A stretch of 64,000 nt of DNA, from NCBI RefSeq assembly GCF_029639405.1, contig NZ_CP121274.1, positions 2,604,001 to 2,668,000 on the forward strand. Reading direction: 5' to 3'. The stretch's first letter is position 1. Every line of letters begins with the position of its first letter. The translations under genes and the position numbers were made by a program. The DNA comes from Microbacterium proteolyticum (GTDB lineage: Bacteria > Actinomycetota > Actinomycetes > Actinomycetales > Microbacteriaceae). A model generated the notes under the pieces. The model ran no database searches. It saw only the letters and a list, made by a program, of their open reading frames with translations, and was not told where the DNA came from. Shown piece after piece: positions 27,735-35,555 of this stretch.

Positions 27735-28661
27735 TCAGGCGCGCAGGGCGGCCAGTGCCCGGGTCATCGACGTGCCGAGGTTCCAGCGCGCGGCGAGCTC
27801 GGTGGCGGCTTCCGCGCGGTCGTCGTCCACCGCGATGCGGTCGTCGGCGGGCGCGAGATCGAGGTCGCGGACGACTCCGACGACGGTCGGCGCGGCGTCG
27901 AGATAGTCCGCGGCGGCCAGGATCTTGGCCCGCTGTGCGGGGGTGCCGACCGTGCCCTCCGCGGCGGCGGAGCGGATGCCGTCGAGGTCGTCGGCCGCGG
28001 CCAGGAGCGCGGCCGCGGACTTCTCGCCGATGCCCGGTACCCCGGGCAGGCCGTCGGAGGGGTCGCCGCGCAGCGCCGCGAAGTCGGCGTACTGAGCCGC
28101 GCGGATGCCGTATCGGGCCTGCACGGCCGCGTCGTCGATGATCTCGAGGTTGCTCATTCCCCGGGCCGTATAGATCACCCGGATGCCACGGTCGTCGTCG
28201 ACGAGTTGGAAGAGGTCGCGGTCGCCGGTGACGATGTCGACGGGCACGTCGGCGCGCGTGGCGAGCGTGCCGATGACGTCGTCGGCCTCGTGCTCGGCGG
28301 CTCCGACGATCGCGAGGCCGAGCGTCTCGAGGGTCTCGCGGATGAGGGGGATCTGTGCGGTCAACGCCGCCGGGACCTCCTCGACGTCGGGTCCGCCCTC
28401 GACGGTCTCCACGACCCGGTGGGCTTTGTACGTCGGGAGGAGATCGACACGCCATTCCGGTCGCCAGTCGTCGTCCCAGCAGGCGACGAGCCGTGTCGGC
28501 TCATACGTCGTCACGAGCTTCGCGATGATGTCGAGAAGCCCCCGTACCGCGTTGACGGAGGTGCCGTCGTCGGCCTTCACCTTGTCGGGCACGCCGTAGA
28601 ACGCGCGGAAGTACAGCGAGGCGGTGTCGAGCAGGAGCAGCTTTTCCGGACGGGATGCCAT
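27735..28661 (-). CDS. Stand-alone 5'-3' exonuclease (FEN-like)
   Basis: The 308-residue protein resembles the N-terminal exonuclease domain of DNA polymerase I with no polymerase attached. It has LLLLDTASLYFRAFYG, NAVRGLLDIIAKL, WRVDLLPTYKAHR, the acidic metal cluster EADDVIGTLA and VTGDRDLFQLVDD, and the helix-hairpin-helix block LRGDPSDGLPGVPGIGEKSAAALL. It would remove flaps or RNA primers. The gene starts at ATG 28661 behind a leaderless-type -10 box. Confidence 0.93.
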   Translation of the reverse strand: MASRPEKLLLLDTASLYFRAFYGVPDKVKADDGTSVNAVRGLLDIIAKLVTTYEPTRLVACWDDDWRPEWRVDLLPTYKAHRVVETVEGGPDVEEVPAALTAQIPLIRETLETLGLAIVGAAEHEADDVIGTLATRADVPVDIVTGDRDLFQLVDDDRGIRVIYTARGMSNLEIIDDAAVQARYGIRAAQYADFAALRGDPSDGLPGVPGIGEKSAAALLAAADDLDGIRSAAAEGTVGTPAQRAKILAAADYLDAAPTVVGVVRDLDLAPADDRIAVDDDRAEAATELAARWNLGTSMTRALAALRA

Positions 28662-28667
28662 GTGCTC

Positions 28668-28673
28668 AGGGTA
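28668..28673 (-). promoter_or_regulatory. -10 box (TACCCT) of the exonuclease gene, leaderless type
   Basis: TACCCT on the minus strand is six bases before ATG 28661. Confidence 0.5.
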
Positions 28674-28724
28674 GTGATGCCGGGTCGCGGCATCGCATCC
28701 CTCTTTCGCGGGCGACCCGCCCAA

Positions 28725-28730
28725 TAGGCT
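28725..28730 (+). promoter_or_regulatory. -10 box (TAGGCT) of the gene at 28738, leaderless type
   Basis: TAGGCT is seven bases before ATG 28738, with no Shine-Dalgarno site between. The exonuclease promoter fires the opposite way about 55 bp to the left. Confidence 0.55.
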
Positions 28731-28737
28731 CGCAGGC

Positions 28738-29271
28738 ATGTCCGGATCGGTGTCGCCGCTCTCCATCCTCGGCGTGCGCTGGGCGGAGTTCCCGCGCTGG
28801 AATCTCCGACCGAGTCCGTGGCGCCGCATCGGGCGCAGCCTTCCGCCGACGCGGCGGATCCTCGATTGGACCGTGGATGGCATCCCCCTCCGGGAGATCG
28901 TCCTCTTCCCGGAAGGTGTGACGATCGACGAGGTCACGTTCATGAGCGACGACCTCCACGGGGAGCGCTATGTCATCGGGAGCTTGCGCGCGCTCCTCGG
29001 CGAGGACGTCTCCGGAATGGACCCGTGGGTGTCCTTCATCGACGACCGTGTGGCCGTGTTGTTCTGTCCGCAGTGCGGCGATCTCGCGTGCGGGGCTCTG
29101 AGCGTCGACGTGCGCGTCGACGGCGAGGTCGTCGAGTGGCGCGACATCGGATATCAGATTGGTCTCGGGGACGAGCGCGTGACGTCCGCCACCCCGCCCG
29201 CCACGCTCCGTTTCGACCGCGCGCAGTACGAGACGACCGTGCGCACGCTGCTCGCCGTGTGGACTGCCTAG
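28738..29271 (+). CDS. Hypothetical protein with CxxC...C motif
   Basis: I do not recognise this 177-residue soluble protein. It starts with a Trp/Arg-rich segment and contains ILDWTVDGIPLREIVLFPEG, DPWVSFIDDRVAVLFCPQCGDLACGALS and a WRDIGYQIG block. The CPQCGDLACG cluster could bind a metal or be redox active. Codon use is like its neighbours, so it is a genuine gene. It is followed two bases later by the YchJ-like gene. Confidence 0.75.
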   Translation: MSGSVSPLSILGVRWAEFPRWNLRPSPWRRIGRSLPPTRRILDWTVDGIPLREIVLFPEGVTIDEVTFMSDDLHGERYVIGSLRALLGEDVSGMDPWVSFIDDRVAVLFCPQCGDLACGALSVDVRVDGEVVEWRDIGYQIGLGDERVTSATPPATLRFDRAQYETTVRTLLAVWTA

Positions 29272-29272
29272 A

Positions 29273-29677
29273 GTGTCGGGGGTGTCCTTCGGTGTCCGGC
29301 CCCTCCGCCCCTCCGCCTCCGCTCCGTGCCCGTGCGGGCGCGCGGCGTTCGGTGAGTGCTGCGGCCCGCTCCTCGACGGCGCCGCGGCGCCCTCGGCCGA
29401 GCGACTGATGAGATCGCGCTACACCGCGTTCGCGGTCGGCGACGCCGACCACCTCGCGCGGACGTGGCATCCCCGCACCCGTCCGGAGGACATCGACCTC
29501 GACGACACGGTCTGGGAGGGGCTCGTGATCGACGAGGCCGTCGAGGACGGGGATGCCGCGACGGTGGCGTTCGCGGCATCGTGGCGGCGCGCGGGCGAGC
29601 GGGGCGTGCTGTCGGAGCGGAGCAGATTCATCCGGCGCGGGGGCCGCTGGGTGTACGTCGACGGCGACGTCGCCTGA
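29273..29677 (+). CDS. YchJ family (UPF0225) protein with SEC-C-like cysteine motif
   Basis: The 134-residue protein has the N-terminal CPCGRAAFGECCGPLL zinc-binding motif, then AERLMRSRYTAFAVGDADHLARTWHP and a C-terminal FIRRGGRWVYVDGDV, the YchJ family pattern. The C-terminal part has an NTF2-like fold in known members. Its role is not established. GTG 29273 is used; another GTG at 29282 could be the true start and would still keep the cysteine motif. Confidence 0.88.
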   Translation: MSGVSFGVRPLRPSASAPCPCGRAAFGECCGPLLDGAAAPSAERLMRSRYTAFAVGDADHLARTWHPRTRPEDIDLDDTVWEGLVIDEAVEDGDAATVAFAASWRRAGERGVLSERSRFIRRGGRWVYVDGDVA

Positions 29678-29748
29678 GCCGTCAAGCCCGGCATCCGTGT
29701 CGGAGGCGGTGCGTAGGCTCGCGGCTGGAACCCGATGAGAGGACACGC

Positions 29749-30132
29749 ATGATCCCCGATGCGCTTCGTGACCTGCTCGAGAATCCGAACTACGGCGCCC
29801 TGGGCACCGTCCGTCCCGACGGAACGGTGCAGGTCAACCCCATGTGGTTCGAGTTCGACGGCGAGCACGTGCTGTTCACGCACACCACCACGCGGCAGAA
29901 GTACCGCAACCTGCAGGCGAATCCATCGATGAGCTTCATGGTCTTCGACCCCGATCAGCCGTACCGCTACATCGAGGTGCGCGGGCGGCTCGTGGACGAG
30001 GTCGCCGATCCCGAGGGGGCGTTCTACGTCCGCCTCGGTCAGCGCTACGGCAACGCGGGGCAGCAGCCCCCGCCCGATCGCGCGAACCGCGTGATCCTGA
30101 AGATGTCGGTCGAGAAAGTCGGAGGACAGTGA
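29749..30132 (+). CDS. PPOX-class F420-dependent oxidoreductase
   Basis: The 127-residue split-barrel protein has NYGALGTVRPDGTVQVNPMWFEFDGEHVLFTHTT, RQKYRNLQANPSMSF and YIEVRGRLVDE. This is the pattern of actinobacterial F420- or flavin-dependent oxidoreductases of the pyridoxamine phosphate oxidase superfamily. The substrate is unknown. ATG 29749 is preferred, with GAGAGGAC upstream. A TAGGCT hexamer about 35 bp upstream is a likely promoter. The next gene starts one base after its stop. Confidence 0.88.
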   Translation: MIPDALRDLLENPNYGALGTVRPDGTVQVNPMWFEFDGEHVLFTHTTTRQKYRNLQANPSMSFMVFDPDQPYRYIEVRGRLVDEVADPEGAFYVRLGQRYGNAGQQPPPDRANRVILKMSVEKVGGQ

Positions 30133-30133
30133 C

Positions 30134-30799
30134 ATGGAACGCATCGTGATCATCGGAGGACACGGCAAGGTCGCCCTGCACCTGGCGGGTCTTCTCGCCG
30201 AGCGCGGCGACGAGGCGGTGTCGGTGGTGCGCAACCCCGACCACCGCGCCGACGTCGAAGCCGCGGGCGGGCAGCCGCTCGTGCTCGACGTCGAGAAGGC
30301 GGACGTCGACGAGATGGCCGCCGCCTTCGACGGCGCGGACGCCGTCGTGTGGTCCGCCGGCGCCGGCGGCGGTTCCGCCGAGCGGACGTACGCGGTCGAC
30401 CGCGACGCCGCGCAGCGCGCCGTCGACGCGGCCGCGAAGGCGGGCGTGCGCCGGTTCGTGATGGTGTCGTGGATCGGGTCGACGCCGGACCACGGCATCC
30501 CGGAAGACGACCCGTTCTTCGCCTACGCCGACGCCAAGCTCCAGGCCGACGACCACCTTCGGGCCAGCGACCTGGACTGGACGATCCTCGGACCCGGGAC
30601 CCTGACACTCGACCCGCCCACCGGTCGTATCACGACCGCCCCGCAGGGAAAGGGCGAGGTCGGTCGCGCCGACGTCGCCGCCGTCGTCGCGGCGAGCCTC
30701 GTGCAGTCGGCGACCATCGGGCGGTTCATCCGCTTCGGTGCGGGCGACACCCTCATCGCTGAAGCACTCGTATCCGACTCCGAAGGAGCATCCGCATGA
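30134..30799 (+). CDS. NAD(P)-binding atypical short-chain dehydrogenase
   Basis: The 221-residue Rossmann protein begins with IVIIGGHGKVALHLAGLLAERG, the glycine motif of atypical SDR proteins. It continues with VLDVEKADVDEMAAAFDGADAVVWSAG, a YAVDRDAAQRAVDAA block and RRFVMVSWIGS. No clear YxxxK catalytic pair is evident, so it may be a redox sensor or a reductase of unknown substrate. It overlaps the next gene by four bases and is likely co-transcribed with the PPOX gene. Confidence 0.85.
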   Translation: MERIVIIGGHGKVALHLAGLLAERGDEAVSVVRNPDHRADVEAAGGQPLVLDVEKADVDEMAAAFDGADAVVWSAGAGGGSAERTYAVDRDAAQRAVDAAAKAGVRRFVMVSWIGSTPDHGIPEDDPFFAYADAKLQADDHLRASDLDWTILGPGTLTLDPPTGRITTAPQGKGEVGRADVAAVVAASLVQSATIGRFIRFGAGDTLIAEALVSDSEGASA

Positions 30800-31572
30800 C
30801 CGATCTCACCGCCCGCGCCGAGACCCTCGCGTCTCTCCACCACGCCCCCGAGATCCTGCGCGTCGTCAACGTGTGGGACGTCGTCTCGGCGCGCGCGATC
30901 GCCGAGCTGCCGCAGACCCGGGCGCTCGCGACCGCCGGCCACTCGATCGCCGCGACCTTCGGCTACGAGGACGGCGAGAACATCCCGCTCGACCTCATGC
31001 TCGACATGGTCGGGCGCATTGTCGCGGCCGTCGACGTTCCGGTCTCCGCCGATCTCGACGCCGGGTTCGGCGACCCGGGCGAGACCGTGCGCCGCGCGAT
31101 CGGCGTCGGCGTCGTCGGTGCCAACGTCGAGGACCGTCTCCGGCCGCTCGCGGACTCCGTCGCCGCGGTCGAGGCGATCGTCGCCGCGGGTGCGGCCGAG
31201 GGCGTGCCCTTCGTCCTCAACGCGCGCACCGACGCCGTTCTGAAGGGCGGCGATCGTCCCCTCGACGAGAAGCTCGAGGATGCCATCGCCCGCGGCCGCG
31301 CGTACCTCGACGCCGGCGCCACGACCGTGTTCGTCCCGGGCCTCCTAGACGCGGACGCGACGCGTCGCCTGGTCGAGGGCATCGGCGAACGCAAGGTGAG
31401 CGTGATCGGCGTGCCCGGCGCACTGACCGCCGCCGAGTACGAGGCGCTCGGGGTGGCGCGGATCTCCTACGGACCGCAGACGCAGCGCGTCGCACTCACC
31501 GCCCTGCAGGACCTGGCGATCGACCTCTACGGCTCGGGCGTCATCCCGTCCACGGTGCGCGCCCTGAACTGA
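30796..31572 (+). CDS. Isocitrate lyase/PEP mutase superfamily protein
   Basis: The 258-residue barrel protein shows the superfamily motifs NVWDVVSARAIAE, TAGHSIAATFGYEDGE, VSADLDAGFGD (metal-binding Asp), GANVEDRL and FVLNARTDAVL. It lacks the KKCGH loop of true isocitrate lyases. It probably cleaves or forms a C-C or P-C bond in a small oxoacid, but the substrate is unknown. ATGA overlap with the SDR gene suggests coupling. Confidence 0.87.
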   Translation: MTDLTARAETLASLHHAPEILRVVNVWDVVSARAIAELPQTRALATAGHSIAATFGYEDGENIPLDLMLDMVGRIVAAVDVPVSADLDAGFGDPGETVRRAIGVGVVGANVEDRLRPLADSVAAVEAIVAAGAAEGVPFVLNARTDAVLKGGDRPLDEKLEDAIARGRAYLDAGATTVFVPGLLDADATRRLVEGIGERKVSVIGVPGALTAAEYEALGVARISYGPQTQRVALTALQDLAIDLYGSGVIPSTVRALN

Positions 31573-31578
31573 GCCGCA

Positions 31579-32241
31579 TCAGTCGTCGTCCTCGGCGTCG
31601 TCATCGGGGTCGTCCACGACCACGATGACGCCGTCGGGGATGGGGTCGCCGAGCAACGGCTCGGCGGCGAGAGTGAGATCCACGGTCGCGCGCAGCAGCC
31701 CGCCCATCGTGGGGGACCGCAGCAGCTGCATCTGATCGAGCTCGCCCAGCGGCGCGATCGCGGCGATCTGCCACGCGCGTTCGAGGGGCGCCTCCGACAA
31801 CTCGACGTCGGGGTCCCACCGGGCCACCCCGAATTCGCGCGCGCGGCCGAGGACGCGGCGCACGATGCGTTCGGCTTCCTCCAGGAGCGGCGCGAGGTCG
31901 TCGTTCCACTCGAGGTCGGGAAGCGGACGCACCTCGGCCCGGGGATACGGGGCGTCGTCGAGCCACTCGACGATCTCGAACCTCTCCGCTCCGCGGGCGA
32001 CAATCGACATCTGTCCGGCCTGCGGCACGACGTGGCTGAGGCGCGCCATCGTCCCGAACGCGAAGCGCTGGTCGCCGCCGCCGGTCTCGACACCGCGCTC
32101 GATCAGGACGACGCCGAACTCGGGATCGACCTCGTCCAGCAGCATCCCCAGCATGACGAGGTAGCGCTCCTCGAAGATCCGCAGCGCCAGGGGGGTGTGC
32201 GGGAAGAGGACGGCTCCCAACGGGAACATCGCGGTACCCAT
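31579..32241 (-). CDS. LON N-terminal substrate-binding domain protein
   Basis: The 220-residue protein consists of a Lon-type N-terminal domain without AAA or protease parts. It has MFPLGAVLFPHTPLALRIFEERYLVML, FGVVLIERGVETGGGD, GTMARL and a GAERFEIVEWLDD block, followed by helices and an acidic DDPDDDAEDDD tail. Such stand-alone domains are common in actinobacteria and their function is not known. ATG 32241 is preferred to a TTG four codons upstream. Confidence 0.88.
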   Translation of the reverse strand: MGTAMFPLGAVLFPHTPLALRIFEERYLVMLGMLLDEVDPEFGVVLIERGVETGGGDQRFAFGTMARLSHVVPQAGQMSIVARGAERFEIVEWLDDAPYPRAEVRPLPDLEWNDDLAPLLEEAERIVRRVLGRAREFGVARWDPDVELSEAPLERAWQIAAIAPLGELDQMQLLRSPTMGGLLRATVDLTLAAEPLLGDPIPDGVIVVVDDPDDDAEDDD

Positions 32242-32290
32242 GGCACCAGTCAACCAGCGCTGCGGGCGACGAGGGCCGTCTCCGCGGTGT

Positions 32291-33346
32291 TCACGCCGGC
32301 TCGTCCCGCAGGCTCTCGTGGATGCGGTGGAGATCCATCAGCAGCGAGCCGATCAGCACCCAGTGCTCGGTCGAGGGGGTGCGGATCTGCAGGGGCCGGG
32401 TGAGGGCCGGCTCCTCCGCGATCGGCGCGGGCTCGGTGTTCGGATCGAGCGAGAACTCGAGGCGGACGTCGTGGGCCGCCCGGTGCAACTGCTCCGCGAT
32501 CGCGCGCACCGACGGGTCATCGGTGATCGACGGGGTGTATCCGTCGTACACCGCCCGCGTCATCCCCACCGTCTGCGTGACGACGGGGGTAAATCGGTCG
32601 AGGCGCGCCTGCATCTCCGCGAGGTCGGCGCGGTGGCGGGAACTGCGCGGGTTGAGCGAAAGCGAATCGGCGCCGTCGCGGATCGCCTCGGCCGCGGCAT
32701 CCCGGACCGGGCGCAGGAGGCGCGCTTCCAGGAGGAGACCTTCCAGCGACTCGCGGCTCTGCGGGGTCTCCAGGGCGTCGGCGAGACGTTCGAGGGCTGC
32801 GGCGAGCTCGCGCCCGAGGACGTCGAGCTTCTCGCGCGCCGGGGGGACGAGGACCGGGGGGACGAGGGCGGTGTTCACCAGGATGCCGATGACCGCACCG
32901 ATCACCGTCTCCAGCACGCGGTCGAGGGCGTAGTTCGGGGTCGCCGTCCCGAGTGCCAGGACGAGCACCGCGCTGATCGCGACCTGGTTGGTCGCGCCCG
33001 GTGACATCCGCAGCGCCCACGCCACGCCGAGGGACACTGCGCCGGCCAGCAGGATCACCCAGGTGGGGGACCCGAGCGCGATGCCGAGGAGGGAGGCGAT
33101 GACGACGCCGACGATCACGCCGACGCTGCGCTCGACGGCGCGGGCGAAGGACTGATTGATGCTTGGCTGCACGACCAGGACGGCGGCGATCGCCGCGAAG
33201 ATCGGGGGCGGTCCGGGGACGAGCGCGCCCGCCGCGATCCAGGCCGCGATCATCGCGACCGCGGACTTCGCGACCTGCAGGAACGGTCCCCGCCGCGCAG
33301 CCCGGAAACTCAGGCTTTCACGCGGAAGTCGGAGCGGGAATCGCAT
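32291..33346 (-). CDS. FUSC/aromatic acid exporter-type membrane protein
   Basis: The 351-residue protein has about six hydrophobic helices in its first 160 residues, including FLQVAKSAVAMIAAWIAAGAL, PIFAAIAAVLVVQPSINQSFARAVERSVGVIVGVV and a second TPNYALDRVLETVIGAVIGILVNT block. A long helical cytoplasmic domain follows. This is the FUSC/ArAE layout of putative exporters of aromatic acids; the substrate is unknown. ATG 33346 follows a leaderless-type -10 box. Confidence 0.87.
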   Translation of the reverse strand: MRFPLRLPRESLSFRAARRGPFLQVAKSAVAMIAAWIAAGALVPGPPPIFAAIAAVLVVQPSINQSFARAVERSVGVIVGVVIASLLGIALGSPTWVILLAGAVSLGVAWALRMSPGATNQVAISAVLVLALGTATPNYALDRVLETVIGAVIGILVNTALVPPVLVPPAREKLDVLGRELAAALERLADALETPQSRESLEGLLLEARLLRPVRDAAAEAIRDGADSLSLNPRSSRHRADLAEMQARLDRFTPVVTQTVGMTRAVYDGYTPSITDDPSVRAIAEQLHRAAHDVRLEFSLDPNTEPAPIAEEPALTRPLQIRTPSTEHWVLIGSLLMDLHRIHESLRDEPA

Positions 33347-33352
33347 GAATCG

Positions 33353-33358
33353 AGAGTA
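33353..33358 (-). promoter_or_regulatory. -10 box (TACTCT) of the FUSC gene, leaderless type
   Basis: TACTCT on the minus strand lies six bases before ATG 33346, between it and the HxlR stop. Confidence 0.5.
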
Positions 33359-33372
33359 GGCCGAGGGCGCCG

Positions 33373-33738
33373 TCACTTCGGCCGGTCCAGCATGGCATCC
33401 GCGTTCTCGGCGACCCACGCCATCAGCGGCAGCATGCGCTCCATGAGGTCCTGTCCGAGATCGGTCAGGGCGTACTCGACACGCGGGGGCACCTCGGGAT
33501 ACGCGGTGCGGCGGACCAGGCCGTCGCCCTCGAGGGTCTTCAGAGTGCTCGCGAGCATCTTCTCGCTGATGCCGGTGACGTTCCGGCGCAGTTCGCCCCA
33601 CCGCTGCGTCCCGTCCGAGAGTCCGACGAGGACGAGGACCCCCCACTTGCCCATCACGTGGTCGAGCACCGTTCGGGTGGGGCACCCGTCCGAGAACACG
33701 TCAGGACGTTCGGCGCGCAGATCCGCAAGACTCACCAT
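33373..33738 (-). CDS. HxlR-family winged-helix regulator
   Basis: The 121-residue protein shows the HxlR pattern: CPTRTVLDHVMGKWGVLVLVGLSDGTQRWGELRRNVTGISEKMLASTLKTLEGDGLVRRTAYPEVPPRVEYALTDLG read in separate blocks, with the recognition helix around GISEKMLASTLK. A lone cysteine near residue 19 is often a redox sensor in this family. It is divergent from an NmrA-like gene with operator-like palindromes between, the usual HxlR/target arrangement. ATG 33738 is preferred because a longer frame would run through those palindromes. Confidence 0.93.
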   Translation of the reverse strand: MVSLADLRAERPDVFSDGCPTRTVLDHVMGKWGVLVLVGLSDGTQRWGELRRNVTGISEKMLASTLKTLEGDGLVRRTAYPEVPPRVEYALTDLGQDLMERMLPLMAWVAENADAMLDRPK

Positions 33739-33745
33739 CACGTGA

Positions 33746-33784
33746 GTACCTAACCGGAAAGTGGGTACCCGCATTCCGGAATGC
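33746..33784. promoter_or_regulatory. Operator-like palindromes between HxlR and NmrA-like genes
   Basis: GTACC (33746-33750) and GGTAC (33764-33768) form an inverted repeat typical in spacing for HxlR sites. A perfect 14-bp palindrome GCATTCCGGAATGC follows at 33771-33784. Both lie in the 96-bp divergent gap and are likely binding sites for the regulator, which is inferred. Confidence 0.55.
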
Positions 33785-33834
33785 GTCCCGTCCGGCCACG
33801 TTGGCTTCGGCGTACCGACCGAAAGGACACTCCC

Positions 33835-34683
33835 ATGACCCTCCTCGTCTCCGCCGCCTCCGGGCACCTCGGCCGCCTCGTGATCGACGCGCTGCTCGCG
33901 CGCGGTGTCGCGGCATCCGACCTCGTCGCCGGCGTCCGCACCCCCGCCAAGGCCGGCGACCTCGCCGCGCGCGGCATCCGCGTCGTCGAGTTCGACTACG
34001 CCCGACCCGACACGCTGACCGCGGGCCTGGAGGGTGTGACCGGCGTACTGCTCATCTCGGGGACCGATGTCGACCGCGTCGCGGGGCACCGCAACGTCGT
34101 GGAGGCCGTGCGCGCCGCCGGTATCGACCGCCTCGTCTACACGAGCGCGCCGCGCGTCGACGAGATCGACTACGCCCTCGGCGCCGACCACCTCGCCACC
34201 GAGCGCGCGATCGCCGAGGCGGGCCTGGATGCCACGATCCTCCGCAACAACTGGTACACGGAGAACTACCTCGACTCCGTCGCGCGCGCGGCGGAGTCCG
34301 GCGTGATCGTCGCCGCGGTCGGTGACGCGCGCGTTGCGAGCGCCAGCCGTCGCGACTACGCCGAGGCGGCCGCTGTGGCCCTCACCACCGATGAGTTCCG
34401 CGGCCGGACCCTGGAGCTCGCCGGCGACGTCGCCTGGACGTACGACGAGCTGGCCGCCGCGGCCGCAGAGGTGCTCGGCCGTGAGGTCGTCTACCAGCCG
34501 GTGACGCTGGAGCAGCTCACGGCGGGACTCGAGCAGGCGGGCCTGGATGCCGGGACCGCGGCGTTCGTCGCCGGCATCGACGACGCGATCGCCCGCGGCG
34601 CGCTGTCGCAGACCGACGGCACTCTGGCCCGCGTGATCGGCCGCCCGACCACCCCGCTCGTCGCCGGCTTGCGCGCCCGCTGA
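33835..34683 (+). CDS. NmrA-like NAD(P)H-binding quinone oxidoreductase (QorB type)
   Basis: The 282-residue Rossmann protein starts LLVSAASGHLGRLVIDALLARGV, with a GxxGxxG-like motif, and contains GVLLISGTDVDRVAGHRNVVEAVRAAGIDRLVYTS and LRNNWYTENY. This fits the QorB/NmrA group, which reduces quinones or senses NADP(H). ATG 33835 follows GAAAGGACAC. It is likely repressed by the divergent HxlR protein, a common pairing in quinone or aldehyde stress responses. Confidence 0.9.
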   Translation: MTLLVSAASGHLGRLVIDALLARGVAASDLVAGVRTPAKAGDLAARGIRVVEFDYARPDTLTAGLEGVTGVLLISGTDVDRVAGHRNVVEAVRAAGIDRLVYTSAPRVDEIDYALGADHLATERAIAEAGLDATILRNNWYTENYLDSVARAAESGVIVAAVGDARVASASRRDYAEAAAVALTTDEFRGRTLELAGDVAWTYDELAAAAAEVLGREVVYQPVTLEQLTAGLEQAGLDAGTAAFVAGIDDAIARGALSQTDGTLARVIGRPTTPLVAGLRAR

Positions 34684-34695
34684 CGCGCGCCGGGG

Positions 34696-34759
34696 GCGTG
34701 AGTCGCCAGGAAGTGTCGCCTGAGCCGTGCTCGAAGCGACGAATCTTGGCGACTCACGC
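34696..34759. repeat. Nested 64-nt palindromic element
   Basis: Outer arms GCGTGAGTCGCCA (34696-34708) and TGGCGACTCACGC (34747-34759) match perfectly over 13 bp. Inside are GTCGC/GCGAC (34715-34719, 34736-34740) and GAGC/GCTC (34722-34725, 34729-34732). The right arm overlaps the end of the DUF2834 gene. It lies between convergent genes and may terminate both, but has no T-run; its REP-like look is noted in the findings. Confidence 0.6.
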
Positions 34760-35110
34760 GTTTGCGCGAGCGGAGCGAGCGCCCGTCCGCTTCCGCTCGC
34801 GCATCGCGAGGAACAGCGGGAAGGTGAACGCAAAGGCGGTGAGGCCGGACAGGACGACGTACAGCCACGCGTGCCGCATGCCCTGGCGTCGCCCCTCGAC
34901 GAGGATGAAGATGCTGCCGGCGACCGCGACGACGAGCAGGTCGACGGTGATCGATGACACGGCCGGGCCGCTGGAGACCAGATCGCCGAGGAAGTCGACC
35001 ATCTGCACGATCGCGAAGACGTTGAAGGTCCACGTTCCGACGAGCCCGAGGATCGACAGTACGAGGAACGCGACCGACAGCGGTGTCCAGTGCTTGAGGA
35101 GGTCAGCCAT
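34754..35110 (-). CDS. DUF2834 family membrane protein
   Basis: The 118-residue protein has three hydrophobic helices (about 10-32, 50-70 and 80-102) and the DUF2834 pattern with LVGTWTFNVFAI near the start and RHAWLYVVLSGLTAFAFTFPLFLAMRER near the end. The function is unknown. ATG 35110 is chosen; the longer frame is the shadow of the divergent DksA-like gene. Confidence 0.82.
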   Translation of the reverse strand: MADLLKHWTPLSVAFLVLSILGLVGTWTFNVFAIVQMVDFLGDLVSSGPAVSSITVDLLVVAVAGSIFILVEGRRQGMRHAWLYVVLSGLTAFAFTFPLFLAMRERKRTGARSARANA

Positions 35111-35173
35111 GCGCCGATCCTGGCGGTTGCGCGCTCCGTGATCCAGCCCCGTCCCGATGTCGCCGCCGCGCAG

Positions 35174-35179
35174 TAGCGT
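35174..35179 (+). promoter_or_regulatory. -10 box (TAGCGT) of the DksA-like gene, leaderless type
   Basis: TAGCGT is six bases before ATG 35186, with CGAGGA between. Confidence 0.55.
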
Positions 35180-35185
35180 CGAGGA

Positions 35186-35527
35186 ATGGATGCCACCCGC
35201 GCCACGGCTCTGCTCGATGAGCTCGAGCGCGCCGTCGACCGGCGACTGCGACATCTGACGGCCGACGCGGAGAGCCTCCGGCACGACCGGGCGGATGCCA
35301 CGGCGGACGACGAGCACGATCCCGAGGGCTCCACGCTGTCGGGGGAGTGGGCGCAGGTCGACGCGCTGGCCCGCGCGTCGGTCGCGGAGCGCGACGAGAT
35401 CCGCGCGGCGCGGGAGCGCGTGGCATCCGGGACCTTCGGGGTGTGCGAGGTGTGCGGGCGGCCGATCGCCGACGCGCGCCTGGAGGCCCGGCCGACGGCA
35501 CGGCGCTGCATCGTCTGCGCGACCTGA
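35186..35527 (+). CDS. TraR/DksA-type zinc finger protein
   Basis: The 113-residue protein has an N-terminal helical hairpin (about 1-75) with ERDEIRAARERVASGTFGVCEVCGRPI and a C-terminal CxxC...CxxC zinc finger (CEVCGRPI then RRCIVCAT). DksA-like proteins enter the RNA polymerase secondary channel. The acidic coiled-coil tip can be seen only roughly, so effect on transcription is uncertain. The gene is 28 bp upstream of a small membrane protein gene. Confidence 0.9.
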   Translation: MDATRATALLDELERAVDRRLRHLTADAESLRHDRADATADDEHDPEGSTLSGEWAQVDALARASVAERDEIRAARERVASGTFGVCEVCGRPIADARLEARPTARRCIVCAT

Positions 35528-35543
35528 GTCCCGGTCGCCGCCG

Positions 35544-35549
35544 TAGGCT
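35544..35549 (+). promoter_or_regulatory. -10 box (TAGGCT) of the SCO4848-like gene, leaderless type
   Basis: TAGGCT is six bases before GTG 35556. The CGGAGG between them is too close to the start to be a normal ribosome site. Confidence 0.5.
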
Positions 35550-35555
35550 CGGAGG

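Noticed and set aside
33739..33774. 12-residue longer HxlR protein from 33774
   Set aside because: It would translate through the operator-like repeat; ATG 33738 gives a normal family N-terminus.
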